Notes: generated from the letters alone by a model not told the origin. Counted from the stretch's first letter, positions 36,761-46,992 are shown. The stretch is DNA of 64,000 nucleotides from Bradyrhizobium ontarionense (GCF_021088345.1 NZ_CP088156.1:2790001-2854000); one strand, 5' to 3'. Made by a program: numbers and translations.

Positions 36761-37533
36761 GAGAAGCTCAGGGGCAAGTCGAACTGCGGCTCGGACCAGC
36801 GCACCAGCCAGCGGCGGACAACTTCGAATGCCGCGTCGAGACAGATGCCCATCGCGCCGATGATGATGATCATCGCGAACACGGTGTCGTACTGGCCCAT
36901 GTCGAGCGCGTTGAAGAGGATATTGCCGGCGCCGGACTGACGCGCGATCATCTCGCTCGTGACCATCGTGATCAGGGCCAGCACGAGACCGGTGCGGCAG
37001 CCTGTCAGGATTTCGGGCAACGCCGCAGGCAGCACGATCCGCAGCAGACGCTCACCGGCCGGCATGCCCATCGCCGCGCCCGACCACAGCATCTTCTCCT
37101 CGACCGCCTTGGCGCCTTCGAAGCTGTGATAGATCACCGGCAGGCTGACGCCGAGAAAGATCACCAGCGTCTTGGAGATGTCCCCGACGCCGAGCCAGAG
37201 CATGATGATCGGCATCAGCGCCGCCTTCGGCACCGGATAGATCAACATCAAGAGCGGATTGAAGAACGCGGCCGTCGACCGGCTGCGTCCCATCAGAAGC
37301 CCCAAGGGAATCGCGAACGCGATCGCCAGCGCAAAGCCGATTGCCATCCGCCGCAGCGAGGCCAGGATGTTGATCAGCGCTTCCTTGTCGGTGAGGATCG
37401 GCGGGATCGCGCGCAGCGACTCCAGCGCGGTCGGGAAGCTGTCGTTCTTGAGCCCGAGCGAGGCGAGCTGCCACGCCAGCAGCAGACCGCAGCAGGCCAG
37501 CACGGGAGCCAGCCGCTTCACAAGCCCGTTCAT
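36757..37533 (-). CDS. ABC transporter permease, NitT/TauT (SsuC) type
   Basis: Second permease of the same importer, 258 residues, about six helices; the EAA loop reads GAAMGMPAGERLLRIVLPAALPEILTGCRTG. It is a paralogue of the downstream permease, and both overlap their neighbours by four bases (ATGA), typical of tight translational coupling. Two different permeases in one NitT-type system are common in Bradyrhizobium. The transported compound would be decided by the binding protein at 40408. Confidence 0.92.
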   Translation of the reverse strand: MNGLVKRLAPVLACCGLLLAWQLASLGLKNDSFPTALESLRAIPPILTDKEALINILASLRRMAIGFALAIAFAIPLGLLMGRSRSTAAFFNPLLMLIYPVPKAALMPIIMLWLGVGDISKTLVIFLGVSLPVIYHSFEGAKAVEEKMLWSGAAMGMPAGERLLRIVLPAALPEILTGCRTGLVLALITMVTSEMIARQSGAGNILFNALDMGQYDTVFAMIIIIGAMGICLDAAFEVVRRWLVRWSEPQFDLPLSFS

Positions 37534-38375
37534 GACGGCAGCTCGTTGTCGCCCGACGCGTCGAACAGCCGCTCGATCTCGACGATGTATTTCTGATAGC
37601 GCGGATCGAGCAGCAGCTCCTCACGGCGCCGCGGCCGCGGCAGATCGATGTCGATCACCTGACGGATGCGGCCGGGCGAGCGCGACATCATCACGACCTT
37701 GTCCGACAGGAACACGGCCTCCTCCACGGAGTGCGTCACGAACAGCACGGTCTTGCGATCGCGCTCCCAGATCTCCAGCAGGTCGTTCTGCAGCCGCGTC
37801 CGCGTGTGGGCATCGAGCGCGCCGAACGGCTCGTCCATCAGCAACACTTCGGGTCCATAGGCGAGCGTGCGCGCCAGCGCGACACGCTGCTTCATGCCGC
37901 CGGAGAGCTCCTTCGGATAGAATTTTTCGAAGCCGGTCAATCCGACCATGGCGATCAGGGCCCGGGCACGCGCCTCGGCTTTCGCCGGCTTCATCCCCTG
38001 CTGCAGCGGACCATACATGACGTTGCCGAGCACGCTCTTCCAGGGAAACAGCGCGAACTCCTGGAACACCGGGCCGCGGTCCGGACCAGGACCGGTGATT
38101 GCCTTGCCCTTCATTTTCGCCGCGCCGCCGGTGGGACTGACGAAGCCGCCGACGATGTAGAGCAGTGTGGACTTGCCGCATCCCGACGGTCCGAGAATGG
38201 AGACGAACGCGCCCTCCTCGACCGTCAGCGAAATGTCGAACAGCGCGGTATGGTCGCGGCGCGACGACGTCTTGAAGACCTGCGACACGCGATCGATCTC
38301 GATGATCGGACCGGCCGGACGGCGGCCGAGCGGGACGCCCGCGAGTTGATCAGGTCGGACCGGGGTCACGCCCAT
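37530..38375 (-). CDS. ABC transporter ATP-binding protein, NitT/TauT type
   Basis: ATPase of 281 residues powering the two permeases. Walker A is GPSGCGKST, the Q-loop region follows in FQEFALFPW, the ABC signature is LSGGMKQRVALAR, Walker B is VLLMDEPFGALD and the switch histidine lies in LFVTHSVEEA. Residues 1-25 are an extra N-terminal tail. It is the first of four tightly packed genes ending with the NicX-like enzyme. A palindromic element separates it from the dehydratase gene upstream. Confidence 0.93.
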   Translation of the reverse strand: MGVTPVRPDQLAGVPLGRRPAGPIIEIDRVSQVFKTSSRRDHTALFDISLTVEEGAFVSILGPSGCGKSTLLYIVGGFVSPTGGAAKMKGKAITGPGPDRGPVFQEFALFPWKSVLGNVMYGPLQQGMKPAKAEARARALIAMVGLTGFEKFYPKELSGGMKQRVALARTLAYGPEVLLMDEPFGALDAHTRTRLQNDLLEIWERDRKTVLFVTHSVEEAVFLSDKVVMMSRSPGRIRQVIDIDLPRPRRREELLLDPRYQKYIVEIERLFDASGDNELPS

Positions 38376-38473
38376 GTCGGCTTCTCTTTCCGATGCAGCA
38401 CGCTCAAACGCTCCGTAATATCCATATCCGGCATGACGAATGCCCGCAGATCAGTCCCACGACGTCACAACCA

Positions 38474-38621
38474 CCGTCATTCCGGGGCGAGGCCGCAGGC
38501 CTTGAACCCGGAATCCCGAAATTGCCTTGCGTCCAGTCTCGACAATGTCGAGATTCCGGGTTCAATCATCAACGCGCACCCGCTTCGCGTCTGCGCATTG
38601 ACGATTGCCCCGGAATGACAG
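38474..38621. repeat. Palindromic element with CCGTCATTCCGGGGC ends
   Basis: CCGTCATTCCGGGGC at 38474-38488 pairs with GCCCCGGAATGACAG at 38607-38621 with one end mismatch. Inside, TTGAACCCGGAATC pairs with GATTCCGGGTTCAA, and TCTCGACA with TGTCGAGA. It is a relative of the element at 34739 and sits in the 299-base gap between the dehydratase and the ABC ATPase, possibly reducing read-through. Confidence 0.8.
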
Positions 38622-38674
38622 GGCTCGTGATAGCAGAATTAGCAAGAACCCTGCCAATCGTCGTTCTCCCCGGC

Positions 38675-40381
38675 TCATTCCTGCTCCTGATCGAACCAGG
38701 GCCACTCGGCCGGCCCCTCATGGGTCACGGCGCCAAGCGGCGCCTGACCGACCAGCTTGGCATATTTCGCCAGTGCCCCCGCCCGATGCCGCGGCGGACG
38801 CGGCAACCAGGACGCGCGGCGCGCCGCAAGCTCACGCGCGTCGAGCAGGACGTCGAGCGTCCGCGCTCTCGCATCGATGCGGATCGGATCGCCATCCTGC
38901 ACCAGCGCCAACGGCCCACCGACAAAAGCCTCCGGCGAGACATAGCCGATGCACATGCCGCGGGTGGCGCCGGAGAAGCGGCCGTCGGTGATCAGCGCGA
39001 CCTTCTCGCCCATGCCCTGGCCGTAGATCAGCGCGGTGACGCCGAGCATCTCGCGCATGCCGGGGCCGCCGACCGGTCCCTCGTTGCGGATGATCAGCAC
39101 CTCGCCCGCCCCGTAGTCGCGCGCGCGCACCGCCGCAACGCAGGCTTCCTCGTCCTCGAACACGCGCGCACGGCCCTCGAATACAAGGTTCTTCAGGCCG
39201 GCGACCTTGATGACGGCACCATCCGGCGCGAGATTGCCCTTGAGCACCGCGACCCCGCCATCCGGAATGATCGGCTTGTTCGGATGGAAGACGATCTCAC
39301 CGTCCGGCGCATTGGCCGAGCCATACTCCTCGGCGAGCGTGCGGCCCGTGACCGTCACGCACGAGCCGTCGATGTGGCCGCTCTCGATCAGCGCGCGAAT
39401 GACCACAGCAGCGCCGCCGATGTCATAGACGTCCTTGGCCGTGTACTTGCCGCCGGGCCTGAGATTGCCGATCAGCGGCGTGCGCGCGAACACCTCGCCG
39501 ACATCATCGAGCGTGAAGCGGATGCCGGCCTCGTTGGCGATCGCCGGCAGATGCAGCGCCGCGTTGGTCGAGCCGCCGGTCGCGGCGACGATGGCGGCGC
39601 CGTTCTCCAGCGCCTTGCGGGTGACGATATCGCGCGGCAGCGGGCCGCCACGCGCGAGCATCTGCATGATCAGACGGCCGGCCTGTCGCGCCACATGCGC
39701 GCGCTCGGCATAGACGCCGGGGATCATCGAGACGTTCGCCATCGACAGGCCCATCGCCTCCGACAGCATGCCCATGGTGTTGGCGGTAAACTGTCCGGCG
39801 CAGGCGCCGATGGTCGGCAGGCAGGACCGCTCGATGCCCTCAAGCGTCGCCTCGTCGATTTCGCCGGTCATGTAGCTGCCGACGGCCTCGTAGGAATCGA
39901 GCACCGTGAGCGTCCTGCCCTGATACTTGCCGGGCAGCGCGCTGCCGCCATAGATGAAGATCGACGGCACGTTGCAGCGGACCATGCCCATCATGACGCC
40001 GGGCAAGGTCTTGTCGCAACCGCCGAAGCCGACCAGCGCGTCATAGGCCAGGCCGTGAACCACGGCCTCGATCGAATCGGCAATCAGCTCGCGCGAGACC
40101 AGAGAGAACTTCATTCCCTCGTGGTTCATGCTGATGCCGTCCGAGACGGAGATCGTCGCGAACTCGCGCGGCGTGCCGCCGGCCTCGGAGATGCCGGTCT
40201 TGGCCGCATCGACCTGGAAGTCGTGCGTCATGTTGCAGGGCGTCTGCTCGCCCTTCTGGCTGACGACGCCGATCATCGGCTTGGCGATGTCGGCGTCATC
40301 CAGCCCCATCGCGCGCATGAAGGCGCGGTGCGGGGCGCGATCGAGCCCCTCCACCGTCACGCGCGATCGCAGCTTCCTCAT
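38675..40381 (-). CDS. IlvD/Edd family dehydratase (dihydroxy-acid dehydratase-like)
   Basis: Iron-sulfur dehydratase of 568 residues. The three cysteine-bearing segments of the family are present: [27 protein letters not shown] and [29 protein letters not shown] near the C-terminus completes the pattern. True dihydroxy-acid dehydratase (IlvD) makes 2-keto acids in branched-chain amino acid synthesis; paralogues act on sugar acids. Its place between a NitT-type binding protein and the importer genes argues for a catabolic paralogue here. I use the ATG at 40381 rather than a TTG three codons earlier. Confidence 0.87.
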   Translation of the reverse strand: MRKLRSRVTVEGLDRAPHRAFMRAMGLDDADIAKPMIGVVSQKGEQTPCNMTHDFQVDAAKTGISEAGGTPREFATISVSDGISMNHEGMKFSLVSRELIADSIEAVVHGLAYDALVGFGGCDKTLPGVMMGMVRCNVPSIFIYGGSALPGKYQGRTLTVLDSYEAVGSYMTGEIDEATLEGIERSCLPTIGACAGQFTANTMGMLSEAMGLSMANVSMIPGVYAERAHVARQAGRLIMQMLARGGPLPRDIVTRKALENGAAIVAATGGSTNAALHLPAIANEAGIRFTLDDVGEVFARTPLIGNLRPGGKYTAKDVYDIGGAAVVIRALIESGHIDGSCVTVTGRTLAEEYGSANAPDGEIVFHPNKPIIPDGGVAVLKGNLAPDGAVIKVAGLKNLVFEGRARVFEDEEACVAAVRARDYGAGEVLIIRNEGPVGGPGMREMLGVTALIYGQGMGEKVALITDGRFSGATRGMCIGYVSPEAFVGGPLALVQDGDPIRIDARARTLDVLLDARELAARRASWLPRPPRHRAGALAKYAKLVGQAPLGAVTHEGPAEWPWFDQEQE

Positions 40382-40407
40382 CGGCGACAAACTCCGCGCA
40401 AGGGCGC

Positions 40408-41388
40408 TTACTGGATCGGCGCGACGATCGTGGGATGCTTGAACTGCGCGACGTCGAGCTTCGGCAGCATGCCGGTCTCGGCATAGATGTCGAGCATCTT
40501 CTGGATCGCCGGGAAGTTCGGTGCTGCGACCGGATCGCGGCCGAAATCATTGTCCTTGAGCAGATAGGTGTCGATGACAGCGACCGGCGCCTTCATGACC
40601 TCCGACACCACCTTCAGCGTCTCGTCACGGTTGGCGAGCGCCTTCTTCATGCCGGCGGTGATGTCGCGGACATAGGCCTTCACCAGCTCCGGGTTCTTAT
40701 CGACGAAGTCGGCGCGGCAGGCCTCGAGGATGTGCACGATGTTCGGCATCGCCTCCGACAGCTGGAACAGCTTGCGCGTGCCGCCCTTGGCCTCGGCGCG
40801 CGCCGCGAACGGCTGGTTCATGTTGACGGCATCGACGCGGCCCTGGCGCAGCGCATCTTCCGACACCGCGAAGCCGACCTCGACCAGCTTGATGTCTTTC
40901 GCCGGATCGAGTCCGGCCTGCTTCAGGAGCATGTTGAACGGCCCCTGCGTGCCGCCGCCGATCACGGAAATGCCGACCGTCTTGCCCTTCAGATCGGCGA
41001 TGGTCTTGATCGGCGAGTCGTCCTTGACCGCCCAATAGACCGAGAACCCGCCGGGCTTTTCATAGACGTGCTGGGCGACGATATAGGCCTTCAGCCCGCC
41101 ACCGACCACGCCGTTGGACAGCGACAGCGGCGCCTGCGTCGCGCAATCGAGCGCACCGGCGGCCAGCGCCTGGGTCATCGGTGCCGTTCCCTGGAACTGG
41201 GTCCATTCGATGTTGTAGGTCTTGCCGATATCCGGAAATTCGGTCGGACGCTTCATCATCCAATATTTCGATTCCTCCGCCGGGATGGTCCAGCCGACGC
41301 GGATCGTCTGCTGCGCAAAGCTCGGCGCTGCGCTCGTTCCCAACGCAATCGCAGCCCACGCCGCCAGCATCAATCTGTTCCGCATCAC
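40408..41388 (-). CDS. ABC transporter substrate-binding protein, NitT/TauT type
   Basis: Periplasmic binding protein of 326 residues with a signal peptide ([20 protein letters not shown]) and a type II two-lobe fold starting [18 protein letters not shown]. Segments [18 protein letters not shown] and [14 protein letters not shown] are typical of taurine/aliphatic sulfonate binding proteins. It is first in the minus-strand group, 26 bases before the dehydratase and upstream of the matching permeases and ATPase. Its ligand, presumably a small organic anion, is unknown. Confidence 0.9.
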   Translation of the reverse strand: MMRNRLMLAAWAAIALGTSAAPSFAQQTIRVGWTIPAEESKYWMMKRPTEFPDIGKTYNIEWTQFQGTAPMTQALAAGALDCATQAPLSLSNGVVGGGLKAYIVAQHVYEKPGGFSVYWAVKDDSPIKTIADLKGKTVGISVIGGGTQGPFNMLLKQAGLDPAKDIKLVEVGFAVSEDALRQGRVDAVNMNQPFAARAEAKGGTRKLFQLSEAMPNIVHILEACRADFVDKNPELVKAYVRDITAGMKKALANRDETLKVVSEVMKAPVAVIDTYLLKDNDFGRDPVAAPNFPAIQKMLDIYAETGMLPKLDVAQFKHPTIVAPIQ

Positions 41389-41865
41389 GCCCCTCCGCCC
41401 ATCTCAAAAAGGAACTTCGCGGAGAATGTTTCATGTCTCAAATATCTGTGCAAGCGCGGAAAACGCCCCATCTTTGCCTCAGCCATGGGCAAGGCCTGCT
41501 TGCACCCGGACACCGCGGCGGCATAGGCAAAGGCCGCTGACCGTGTGCTGATGCTTTACCAGCAACGCAAGGTCGCGTCCTGCGGCGAACTGGGGCCTCA
41601 TGGTTCGAGACGCGCCGCAAAGCGGCGCTCCTCACCATGAGGGTTTCAGATCGCGCCCCGCAATCAGCCCTCGTCCTGAGGAGCCCGCCGCAGGCGGGCG
41701 TCTCGAAGGACGGTGGAGGGCACACTGCGGGCCCAAGCTTCAGTCATATGCGATCGCCGGGAGAATGGCTCATTTGCGGGCCTCTGCCCTGCCTCTGCCG
41801 ACTGGCGCTGCCGCGCTGCACGCGCTAGGGAGAGGCCCCGATTTGACTTTTTCAGGAGTCCTCCA
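41389..41865. repeat. Intergenic region with palindromic repeats
   Basis: No gene is seen. At about 41597-41641 CTCATGGTTCGAGACGC pairs with GCG-x-TCCTCACCATGAG around a GCGCCGCAAAGCGGCGC hairpin, and 41667-41720 holds a related structure built on CGTCCTGAGGAG, CCCGCCGCAGGCGGG and CTCGAAGGACG. These are dispersed intergenic palindromes. The first 70 bases, next to the binding-protein gene, are AT-rich and probably carry its promoter (GAGAATGTTTCATGTCTC near 41422). Confidence 0.65.
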
Positions 41866-42216
41866 ATGTCGATCCAGCGTTTCGAAACCGGCCCGCGCAT
41901 GAGCCAGGTCGTCGTGCATGGCAATACCGTCTATCTCGCCGGTGTCGTGGCGCAGAACGCGGCCGGCGAAAGCGTGACCAAGCAGACCGAGGACATTCTC
42001 TCCATCATCGACGGTCACCTCGCCAAGGCCGGCACCGACAAGTCGAAGCTGTTGTCCGCGACGATCTACCTCACCGACATCAAGACCTTCGGCGAGATGA
42101 ATGCCGTCTGGGACGGCTGGGTGTCGGCCGGCAACACGCCGGCCCGCGCCACCGTCGAGGCCGGGCTTGCCGCGCCGCAATACACGGTGGAAATCATGGT
42201 CGTCGCCGCCAAGTAG
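41866..42216 (+). CDS. RidA family protein
   Basis: A 116-residue protein of the RidA/YjgF family, shorter and different from the RidA at 20019. Segments VHGNTVYLAGVVAQNAAGESV, KLLSATIYLTDIKTFGEMNAVWDGW and PARATVEAGLAAPQYTVEIMVVA follow the family pattern with the conserved Arg in ARATVEA. The start at 41866 has CAGGAG seven bases upstream; the open frame extends further 5' through a repeat. It removes reactive enamines or deaminates an intermediate. It may belong functionally with the NicX-like and importer genes, but the strand is opposite. Confidence 0.9.
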   Translation: MSIQRFETGPRMSQVVVHGNTVYLAGVVAQNAAGESVTKQTEDILSIIDGHLAKAGTDKSKLLSATIYLTDIKTFGEMNAVWDGWVSAGNTPARATVEAGLAAPQYTVEIMVVAAK

Positions 42217-42276
42217 ACCGACGCCCTGCCGGCTGCCGCGCGCCACTCCGTGTCGCGGCGGCCGGTGCGCCCGCTC

Positions 42277-43653
42277 TCAGGATCCCGGTCGAACGAGCGA
42301 GCCATCCCTGATGCTGTCGACCTTGACGGCAAGCCGCTTGATCTTGTCGTAGAGCGTCTGCTTCGGGATGCTCAACAAGGCCGCCGTCGCCTGGACGTCA
42401 CCGAGCTTGCGGCGCAGCGCATCCTCGATGATCGAGCGCTCGATGTTCTCCAGCTGCCGCGGCAGCGACAGCTCCGAGGTTCCGGAAGCCGATCTGTTGA
42501 GGGCCTTGCTGTCGAGAACGCCCAGCACGAAGCGGTCGGCGACGTTGCGCAGCTCCCGCACGTTGCCCGGCCACGCATAGGTCAGCAGCAGCGACATCGT
42601 CTCGTCACCGATGATCGGCGCGTCGCGCTCGAAACGTCTGGCGGCGTCCAGCGTGAAGTGCTCGAACAGGATCGGAATGTCCTCGCGCCGTTCCCGCAGC
42701 GGCGGCAGCTCGATGAAGGCGACGCCGAGCCGATAATACAGGTCGGCGCGAAACAGCTTGTTCTCGCTGAGCTCGAGCAGGTTGGCCTTGCTGGCCGCCA
42801 CCACCCGGCAATCCACCGCAACCGGCTTGTTGGAGCCGACGCGCTCGATCGAGCGGTCCTGCAGCGCCCGGAGCAGCTTGACCTGCGCACTGAGCGGCAT
42901 GCTCTCGATCTCGTCGAGGAACAGCGTGCCGCCATGGGCATATTCGATCTTTCCGATCCGCTGCTTCGTCGCGCCGGTGAACGCGCCGGCCTCATGGCCG
43001 AACAACTCGCTTTCGACCAGCGATTCCGGCAGGCCGCCGCAGTTCACCGGGACATAGTTGCCCGCGCGCCGCGCACTGTGTTTGTGCAGGCAGCGCGCGA
43101 CGACGTCCTTGCCGGTGCCGGTCTCGCCATAGATCGTGACGTCGACGTTGGTCGCGGCCAGGGTCGCCACCAGCCGGCGCACCTCCTGGATCTGCGGCGA
43201 CCGCCCGAGCAGGCTCGCCTCGATGCCCTGGCGGTCGGCCAGCGCGGAGCGCAGGCTGTGCACTTCGAGCGTCAGGCGCCGCTTGTCGAGCGCCCGGCGG
43301 ACGACCGAGACGAGCTGTTCGGACGAGCACGGCTTCTCGATGAAGTCATAGGCGCCGTTGCGCATCGCCTGCACGGCCATCGAGATGTCGCCGTGGCCGG
43401 TGACCAGGATGACCGGAAGGTCCGGGTCGAGCCGGTGCAGCTCGGACAACCATTCGGTGCCGCTCCTGCCGCGCAGGCGCACGTCGCTCACGATCACGAA
43501 CGGCATGTCGGCGCGGACGATCGCGCTCGCTGCTTCGACCGAGACGAACGGCGTGACCGAAAGCCCGGCGAGCTCGAGCGCCTGGACGGCGCCGATGCGC
43601 ACGTCGTCATCATCCTCGACATAGATCACGCCGACCGGCTGCTCATTTGTCAT
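42277..43653 (-). CDS. dctD: C4-dicarboxylate transport sigma-54-dependent response regulator
   Basis: NtrC-family activator of 458 residues: receiver domain (residues 1-120, phospho-acceptor Asp in IVSDVRLRGRSG), AAA+ domain with Walker A GETGTGKD, sigma-54 contact loop ELFGHEAGAFTGA and Walker B GGTLFLDEIESM, and a C-terminal Fis-type helix-turn-helix (GDVQATAALLSIPKQTLYDKI). Its start overlaps the histidine kinase stop. With the neighbouring DctB-like kinase and DctA permease it is best named DctD, activating sigma-54 promoters in response to C4-dicarboxylates. A near-consensus sigma-54 promoter lies upstream of aceE. Confidence 0.92.
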   Translation of the reverse strand: MTNEQPVGVIYVEDDDDVRIGAVQALELAGLSVTPFVSVEAASAIVRADMPFVIVSDVRLRGRSGTEWLSELHRLDPDLPVILVTGHGDISMAVQAMRNGAYDFIEKPCSSEQLVSVVRRALDKRRLTLEVHSLRSALADRQGIEASLLGRSPQIQEVRRLVATLAATNVDVTIYGETGTGKDVVARCLHKHSARRAGNYVPVNCGGLPESLVESELFGHEAGAFTGATKQRIGKIEYAHGGTLFLDEIESMPLSAQVKLLRALQDRSIERVGSNKPVAVDCRVVAASKANLLELSENKLFRADLYYRLGVAFIELPPLRERREDIPILFEHFTLDAARRFERDAPIIGDETMSLLLTYAWPGNVRELRNVADRFVLGVLDSKALNRSASGTSELSLPRQLENIERSIIEDALRRKLGDVQATAALLSIPKQTLYDKIKRLAVKVDSIRDGSLVRPGS

Positions 43654-45478
43654 GCGGACATCTCGTCACCTCGGCCAGCGGAATCAGCACCACGAACTCG
43701 GCACCGGTCGGCTCCCCATTTCTCGCCTGCAACTCGCCGCCGAACGACCGCGCGATATGGTTGGCAAGCACGAGGCCAAGTCCGAGGCCCTTGCCTGCCG
43801 GCTTGGTCGTCACGAACGGCTCGAACAGGCGCTGCAGAACATCGGGCGCAATCGCCGGACCACTGTTGCTGATGGTGATATGGCACCGCGCCGTCGGCCC
43901 GTCCTCGCGCACGGCCTGGATATGGATCGACCGCTGCGCGGCGCCTTCGACTGCATCCAGCGCATTGGCGACGATGTTGCAGAACAACTGCTCGAGCCGG
44001 GTCTGATCGGCGGTGACGTGGAGACCTGGCGCGAGATCGCTCGTCAGCTCGACACCTCCCTCCTTCACCCGCCCACCGAGGATCTTGAGCGTCTCCGACA
44101 GCGCCTGCTCGACCGACACGACGTCGAGCGGGCTATTCGACTTGTAGGCAAAGACCCGCAGCTGGCTGGTCAGGCGGCCGAGTCGGCGGACCAATTCGCC
44201 GATCCGGACGAGATTGCCGCGGACCTCGCCGATCAGCCCGCGATCGACGAACTGAATGGCATTGTCGGCAGTGGTCTGCAGCGCCGCCAGCGGCTGATTG
44301 ATCTCATGCACGAGCCCGGCGGACATCTGGCCGAGCACCGCCAGCTTGCCGGCATGCACGAGCTCGTCCTGGGCGGCCCGCAATTCGGCGGTGCGTTCCT
44401 GCACCCGGCTCTCGAGCCTGTCGTTCGCGGCCTGCAGCGCGGCCTGGCTCGCCAGACGTTGCCTGATCTCCCGCCTTCGTTGCGCGAACAGGCCGAAGGC
44501 CAGCAGCGCAACGATGCTGGCGAGCGCCGACAATGCGCCGATGACGACGGCCGTTCGCCGCACGGGCGTCTCGTCGTCGAGCAGCAGCAGCTGCCATTGC
44601 CGCCCGTTGAGCGGACGTTCGTCGACACTGTAGACCGCGCCGGGCTCGGTCGAGACCCGGCCACCACGATCCGCGGTCTCCGTGAAGGTCCAGCCGAGCG
44701 GCGCGAGGCTCGAGCTGCCATAGGGCTTCGACGTTGCGATCTCCTCGAGCGCGTCCACCGACAGCGGCGCCAAGGGGCGGAAGCGCCATTCGTCACGCGA
44801 GGCGAGGATCGTCACGCCGCGGGCGTCGACCAGAACCATGTCGCTGCCGCGGTTGCGCCATTCGCGCTCGAAGGCGTCGAGATTGACCTTGACCACGGCG
44901 ACGCCGATCGTCCGTCCCTCGCGCTGGACCGCATAGGACAGATAGTAGCCGGCGCGGGCGCTGGTGATGCCGATTCCGAAGAACGCCCCCCGGCCGTTCG
45001 CCAGCGCCTGGCGCATATAGGGCCGGTAGGACAGGTTGCTGCCGACCGGCGTGCCCGGCTGGTCGAAGTCGGCGGCCGCGATCGCATCACCGGCAACGGA
45101 CAGGACGTAGAGGTTGTCAGCGCCCGCCAGCAGGTTGATCGACTTGAGATACAGGCTGACGTTTTGCTGCAGCGCACGATCATCCGGCGTGCCGAGCAGC
45201 CGGAAGACGTCGGACGACGTCTCCAGCAGCGACGGCAGATATTCGAACCGCGACAGATAGCCGTCGAGCCGCGCGGCCTCGACCGCGAGCCGCTGCTGGG
45301 CCGCGGCATGCAGTTGATCCAGCCCGCGGGAGAAGGCGATGGCATAGCCGAGCCACGCCGCGGCGCCGACCAGCGCAAGGGCCAGAAGTCCGCGAACGAG
45401 CCAGCCCGCGCGCCTGGGGACCACCGCGGCGACTTCGGGATGTCCCTCGAGGCCGATCCGGAATGGAAGGTCCGTCAT
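43643..45478 (-). CDS. dctB: C4-dicarboxylate sensor histidine kinase
   Basis: Membrane sensor of 611 residues. A first helix (about residues 25-45, LVRGLLALALVGAAAWLGYA) and a second (VVIGALSALASIVALLAFGL, about residue 305) enclose a ~250-residue periplasmic domain of the double-Cache type used by DctB. The phospho-acceptor is in GLVHEINQPLAALQ, the N box in NIVANALDAVEG and the G boxes in FEPFVTTKPAGKGLGLGL. The start at 45478 is preceded by AGGAG but too closely, so it is not fully settled; the 5' extension lacks coding character. It overlaps dctD by 11 bases. Confidence 0.9.
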   Translation of the reverse strand: MTDLPFRIGLEGHPEVAAVVPRRAGWLVRGLLALALVGAAAWLGYAIAFSRGLDQLHAAAQQRLAVEAARLDGYLSRFEYLPSLLETSSDVFRLLGTPDDRALQQNVSLYLKSINLLAGADNLYVLSVAGDAIAAADFDQPGTPVGSNLSYRPYMRQALANGRGAFFGIGITSARAGYYLSYAVQREGRTIGVAVVKVNLDAFEREWRNRGSDMVLVDARGVTILASRDEWRFRPLAPLSVDALEEIATSKPYGSSSLAPLGWTFTETADRGGRVSTEPGAVYSVDERPLNGRQWQLLLLDDETPVRRTAVVIGALSALASIVALLAFGLFAQRRREIRQRLASQAALQAANDRLESRVQERTAELRAAQDELVHAGKLAVLGQMSAGLVHEINQPLAALQTTADNAIQFVDRGLIGEVRGNLVRIGELVRRLGRLTSQLRVFAYKSNSPLDVVSVEQALSETLKILGGRVKEGGVELTSDLAPGLHVTADQTRLEQLFCNIVANALDAVEGAAQRSIHIQAVREDGPTARCHITISNSGPAIAPDVLQRLFEPFVTTKPAGKGLGLGLVLANHIARSFGGELQARNGEPTGAEFVVLIPLAEVTRCPHDK

Positions 45479-45666
45479 CTCCTGAACCAGGCAAATCCTA
45501 GGCGTGGCGGGCCACGACAACCGCGCCCGCACATGGGCCCTAAGTCTAGGGTCTTGCTCCGGAATAGGCGACAGCAAAATCGGGCGCCGGCGATGCCGCA
45601 ATGCAGCACGATCGCCATCCCCGACGGGGGCGGCGAAGCGGATGTCGGGCACGAGGCTTGCGCGCA

Positions 45667-46992
45667 TCAGTGCAGTTTGACGTGCGGCTCGGTGCGGCGG
45701 GTGATCAGGCGCGCCAGCGTATCCAGCGTCACCTTTGCGAGGCCGTGCAGCGCGTATTCGTGCATCTTGTAGAGCGACAGATACATCAGCCGCGCGAACA
45801 GGCCTTCGAATACCAGGTTGCCGCCGACCAGCGCGCCCATCATCGAGCCGACCGTGCTGAACTCGCCGAGCGACACGAGAGAGCCGAAGTCGTGATAGCG
45901 ATAGTCCTTCAGCGGCTCGCCCCTGATGAAGCGCGGAATCTGCCTGTAGAGGTGAGACGCCTGCTGATGCGCCGCCTGCGCCCGCGGCGGAACGTTGCCG
46001 CGCTCGCCCCACGCACAGGCAGAGCAGTCGCCGATCGCAAAGACGCGCGCGTCGCGCGTGGTCTGCAGGGTCTGCTTGACCACGAGCTGGTTGATGCGGT
46101 TGGTCTCCAGGCCCGCGATGTCCTTGAGGAAGTCGGGCGCCTTGACGCCCGCGGCCCAGACGATCAACTCGGCGGGAATGACGCGGCCATCGGTGAGGCT
46201 CACTTGTTGAGCCCCGACCTCGGCGACCTTGGCGCCGACCAGGACCTCGACGCCCAGCCTTGCGAGCAGCTTCTCGGTCTCGCGCGAGACCCGTTCCGGC
46301 AATGCCGGGAGCACCCTTCCCGCGGCCTCGATCAGCGTGATCTTGATGTCCTTCTCGGCATCGACCTGGTCGAGACCATAGGCCACCACTTCCCGCGTCG
46401 TGCGATGCAGCTCGGCAGCCAATTCGACGCCGGTCGCGCCGGCGCCGATGATCGCGACCTTGAGCTGGTGCGCGGCGATCGGCGACGACTGCGAATGAAC
46501 GCGGATGCAGGCATTGATCATGCGCTCGTGAAAGCGCTTCGCCTCCGCCTGTGACTCCAGCTTGATCGCGTGATCGACGACCCCCGGCGTGCCGAAATCG
46601 TTGTTCTGGCTGCCGATGGCGATGACGAGCACGTCATAGGGGATGGTCCGCTGCGGCGTGACCTGGCGTCCCTCCGCATCGAGATAAGGCGCCACCAGCA
46701 CCTCGCGCTTGTCGCGATCGAGGCCGATCATGTCGCCGATGCGGTAGTGAAAGCCGTGCCAATAGGCCTGGGCGAGATAGTCGACCTCGTGCGCGGAGAT
46801 GTCCATGCTGCCGGCGGCGATCTCGTGCAGCTTCGGCTTCCACACATGGGTGCGGTTGCGCTCGACCAGGGTCACGTCGAGCTTGCCCTTGCGGCCGTAT
46901 TTGTCGCCGAGGCGAGTCGCGAGCTCCAATCCGCCCGCACCGCCGCCGACGATCACGATTCGAGGAACACCTGACTGCGCAACGGCCATCAT
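45667..46992 (-). CDS. ndh: Type II NADH dehydrogenase
   Basis: Non-proton-pumping NADH:quinone oxidoreductase of 441 residues on the inner face of the membrane. The FAD-binding motif is RIVIVGGGAGGLELA at the N-terminus and the NAD motif is VAIIGAGATGVELAAEL in the middle; AIGDCSAC marks the C-terminal FAD contact. I take the ATG at 46992, with GGAGAGG upstream; a second ATG follows directly. It lies 61 bases after the malic enzyme in a run that produces much NADH (malic enzyme, PDH), so it probably reoxidises that NADH without being limited by proton-motive force. Confidence 0.9.
   Translation of the reverse strand: MMAVAQSGVPRIVIVGGGAGGLELATRLGDKYGRKGKLDVTLVERNRTHVWKPKLHEIAAGSMDISAHEVDYLAQAYWHGFHYRIGDMIGLDRDKREVLVAPYLDAEGRQVTPQRTIPYDVLVIAIGSQNNDFGTPGVVDHAIKLESQAEAKRFHERMINACIRVHSQSSPIAAHQLKVAIIGAGATGVELAAELHRTTREVVAYGLDQVDAEKDIKITLIEAAGRVLPALPERVSRETEKLLARLGVEVLVGAKVAEVGAQQVSLTDGRVIPAELIVWAAGVKAPDFLKDIAGLETNRINQLVVKQTLQTTRDARVFAIGDCSACAWGERGNVPPRAQAAHQQASHLYRQIPRFIRGEPLKDYRYHDFGSLVSLGEFSTVGSMMGALVGGNLVFEGLFARLMYLSLYKMHEYALHGLAKVTLDTLARLITRRTEPHVKLH

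Noticed and set aside
43652..45772. A 706-codon plus-strand frame opposite dctB
   Set aside because: DctB carries all histidine kinase boxes; the antisense frame has none.
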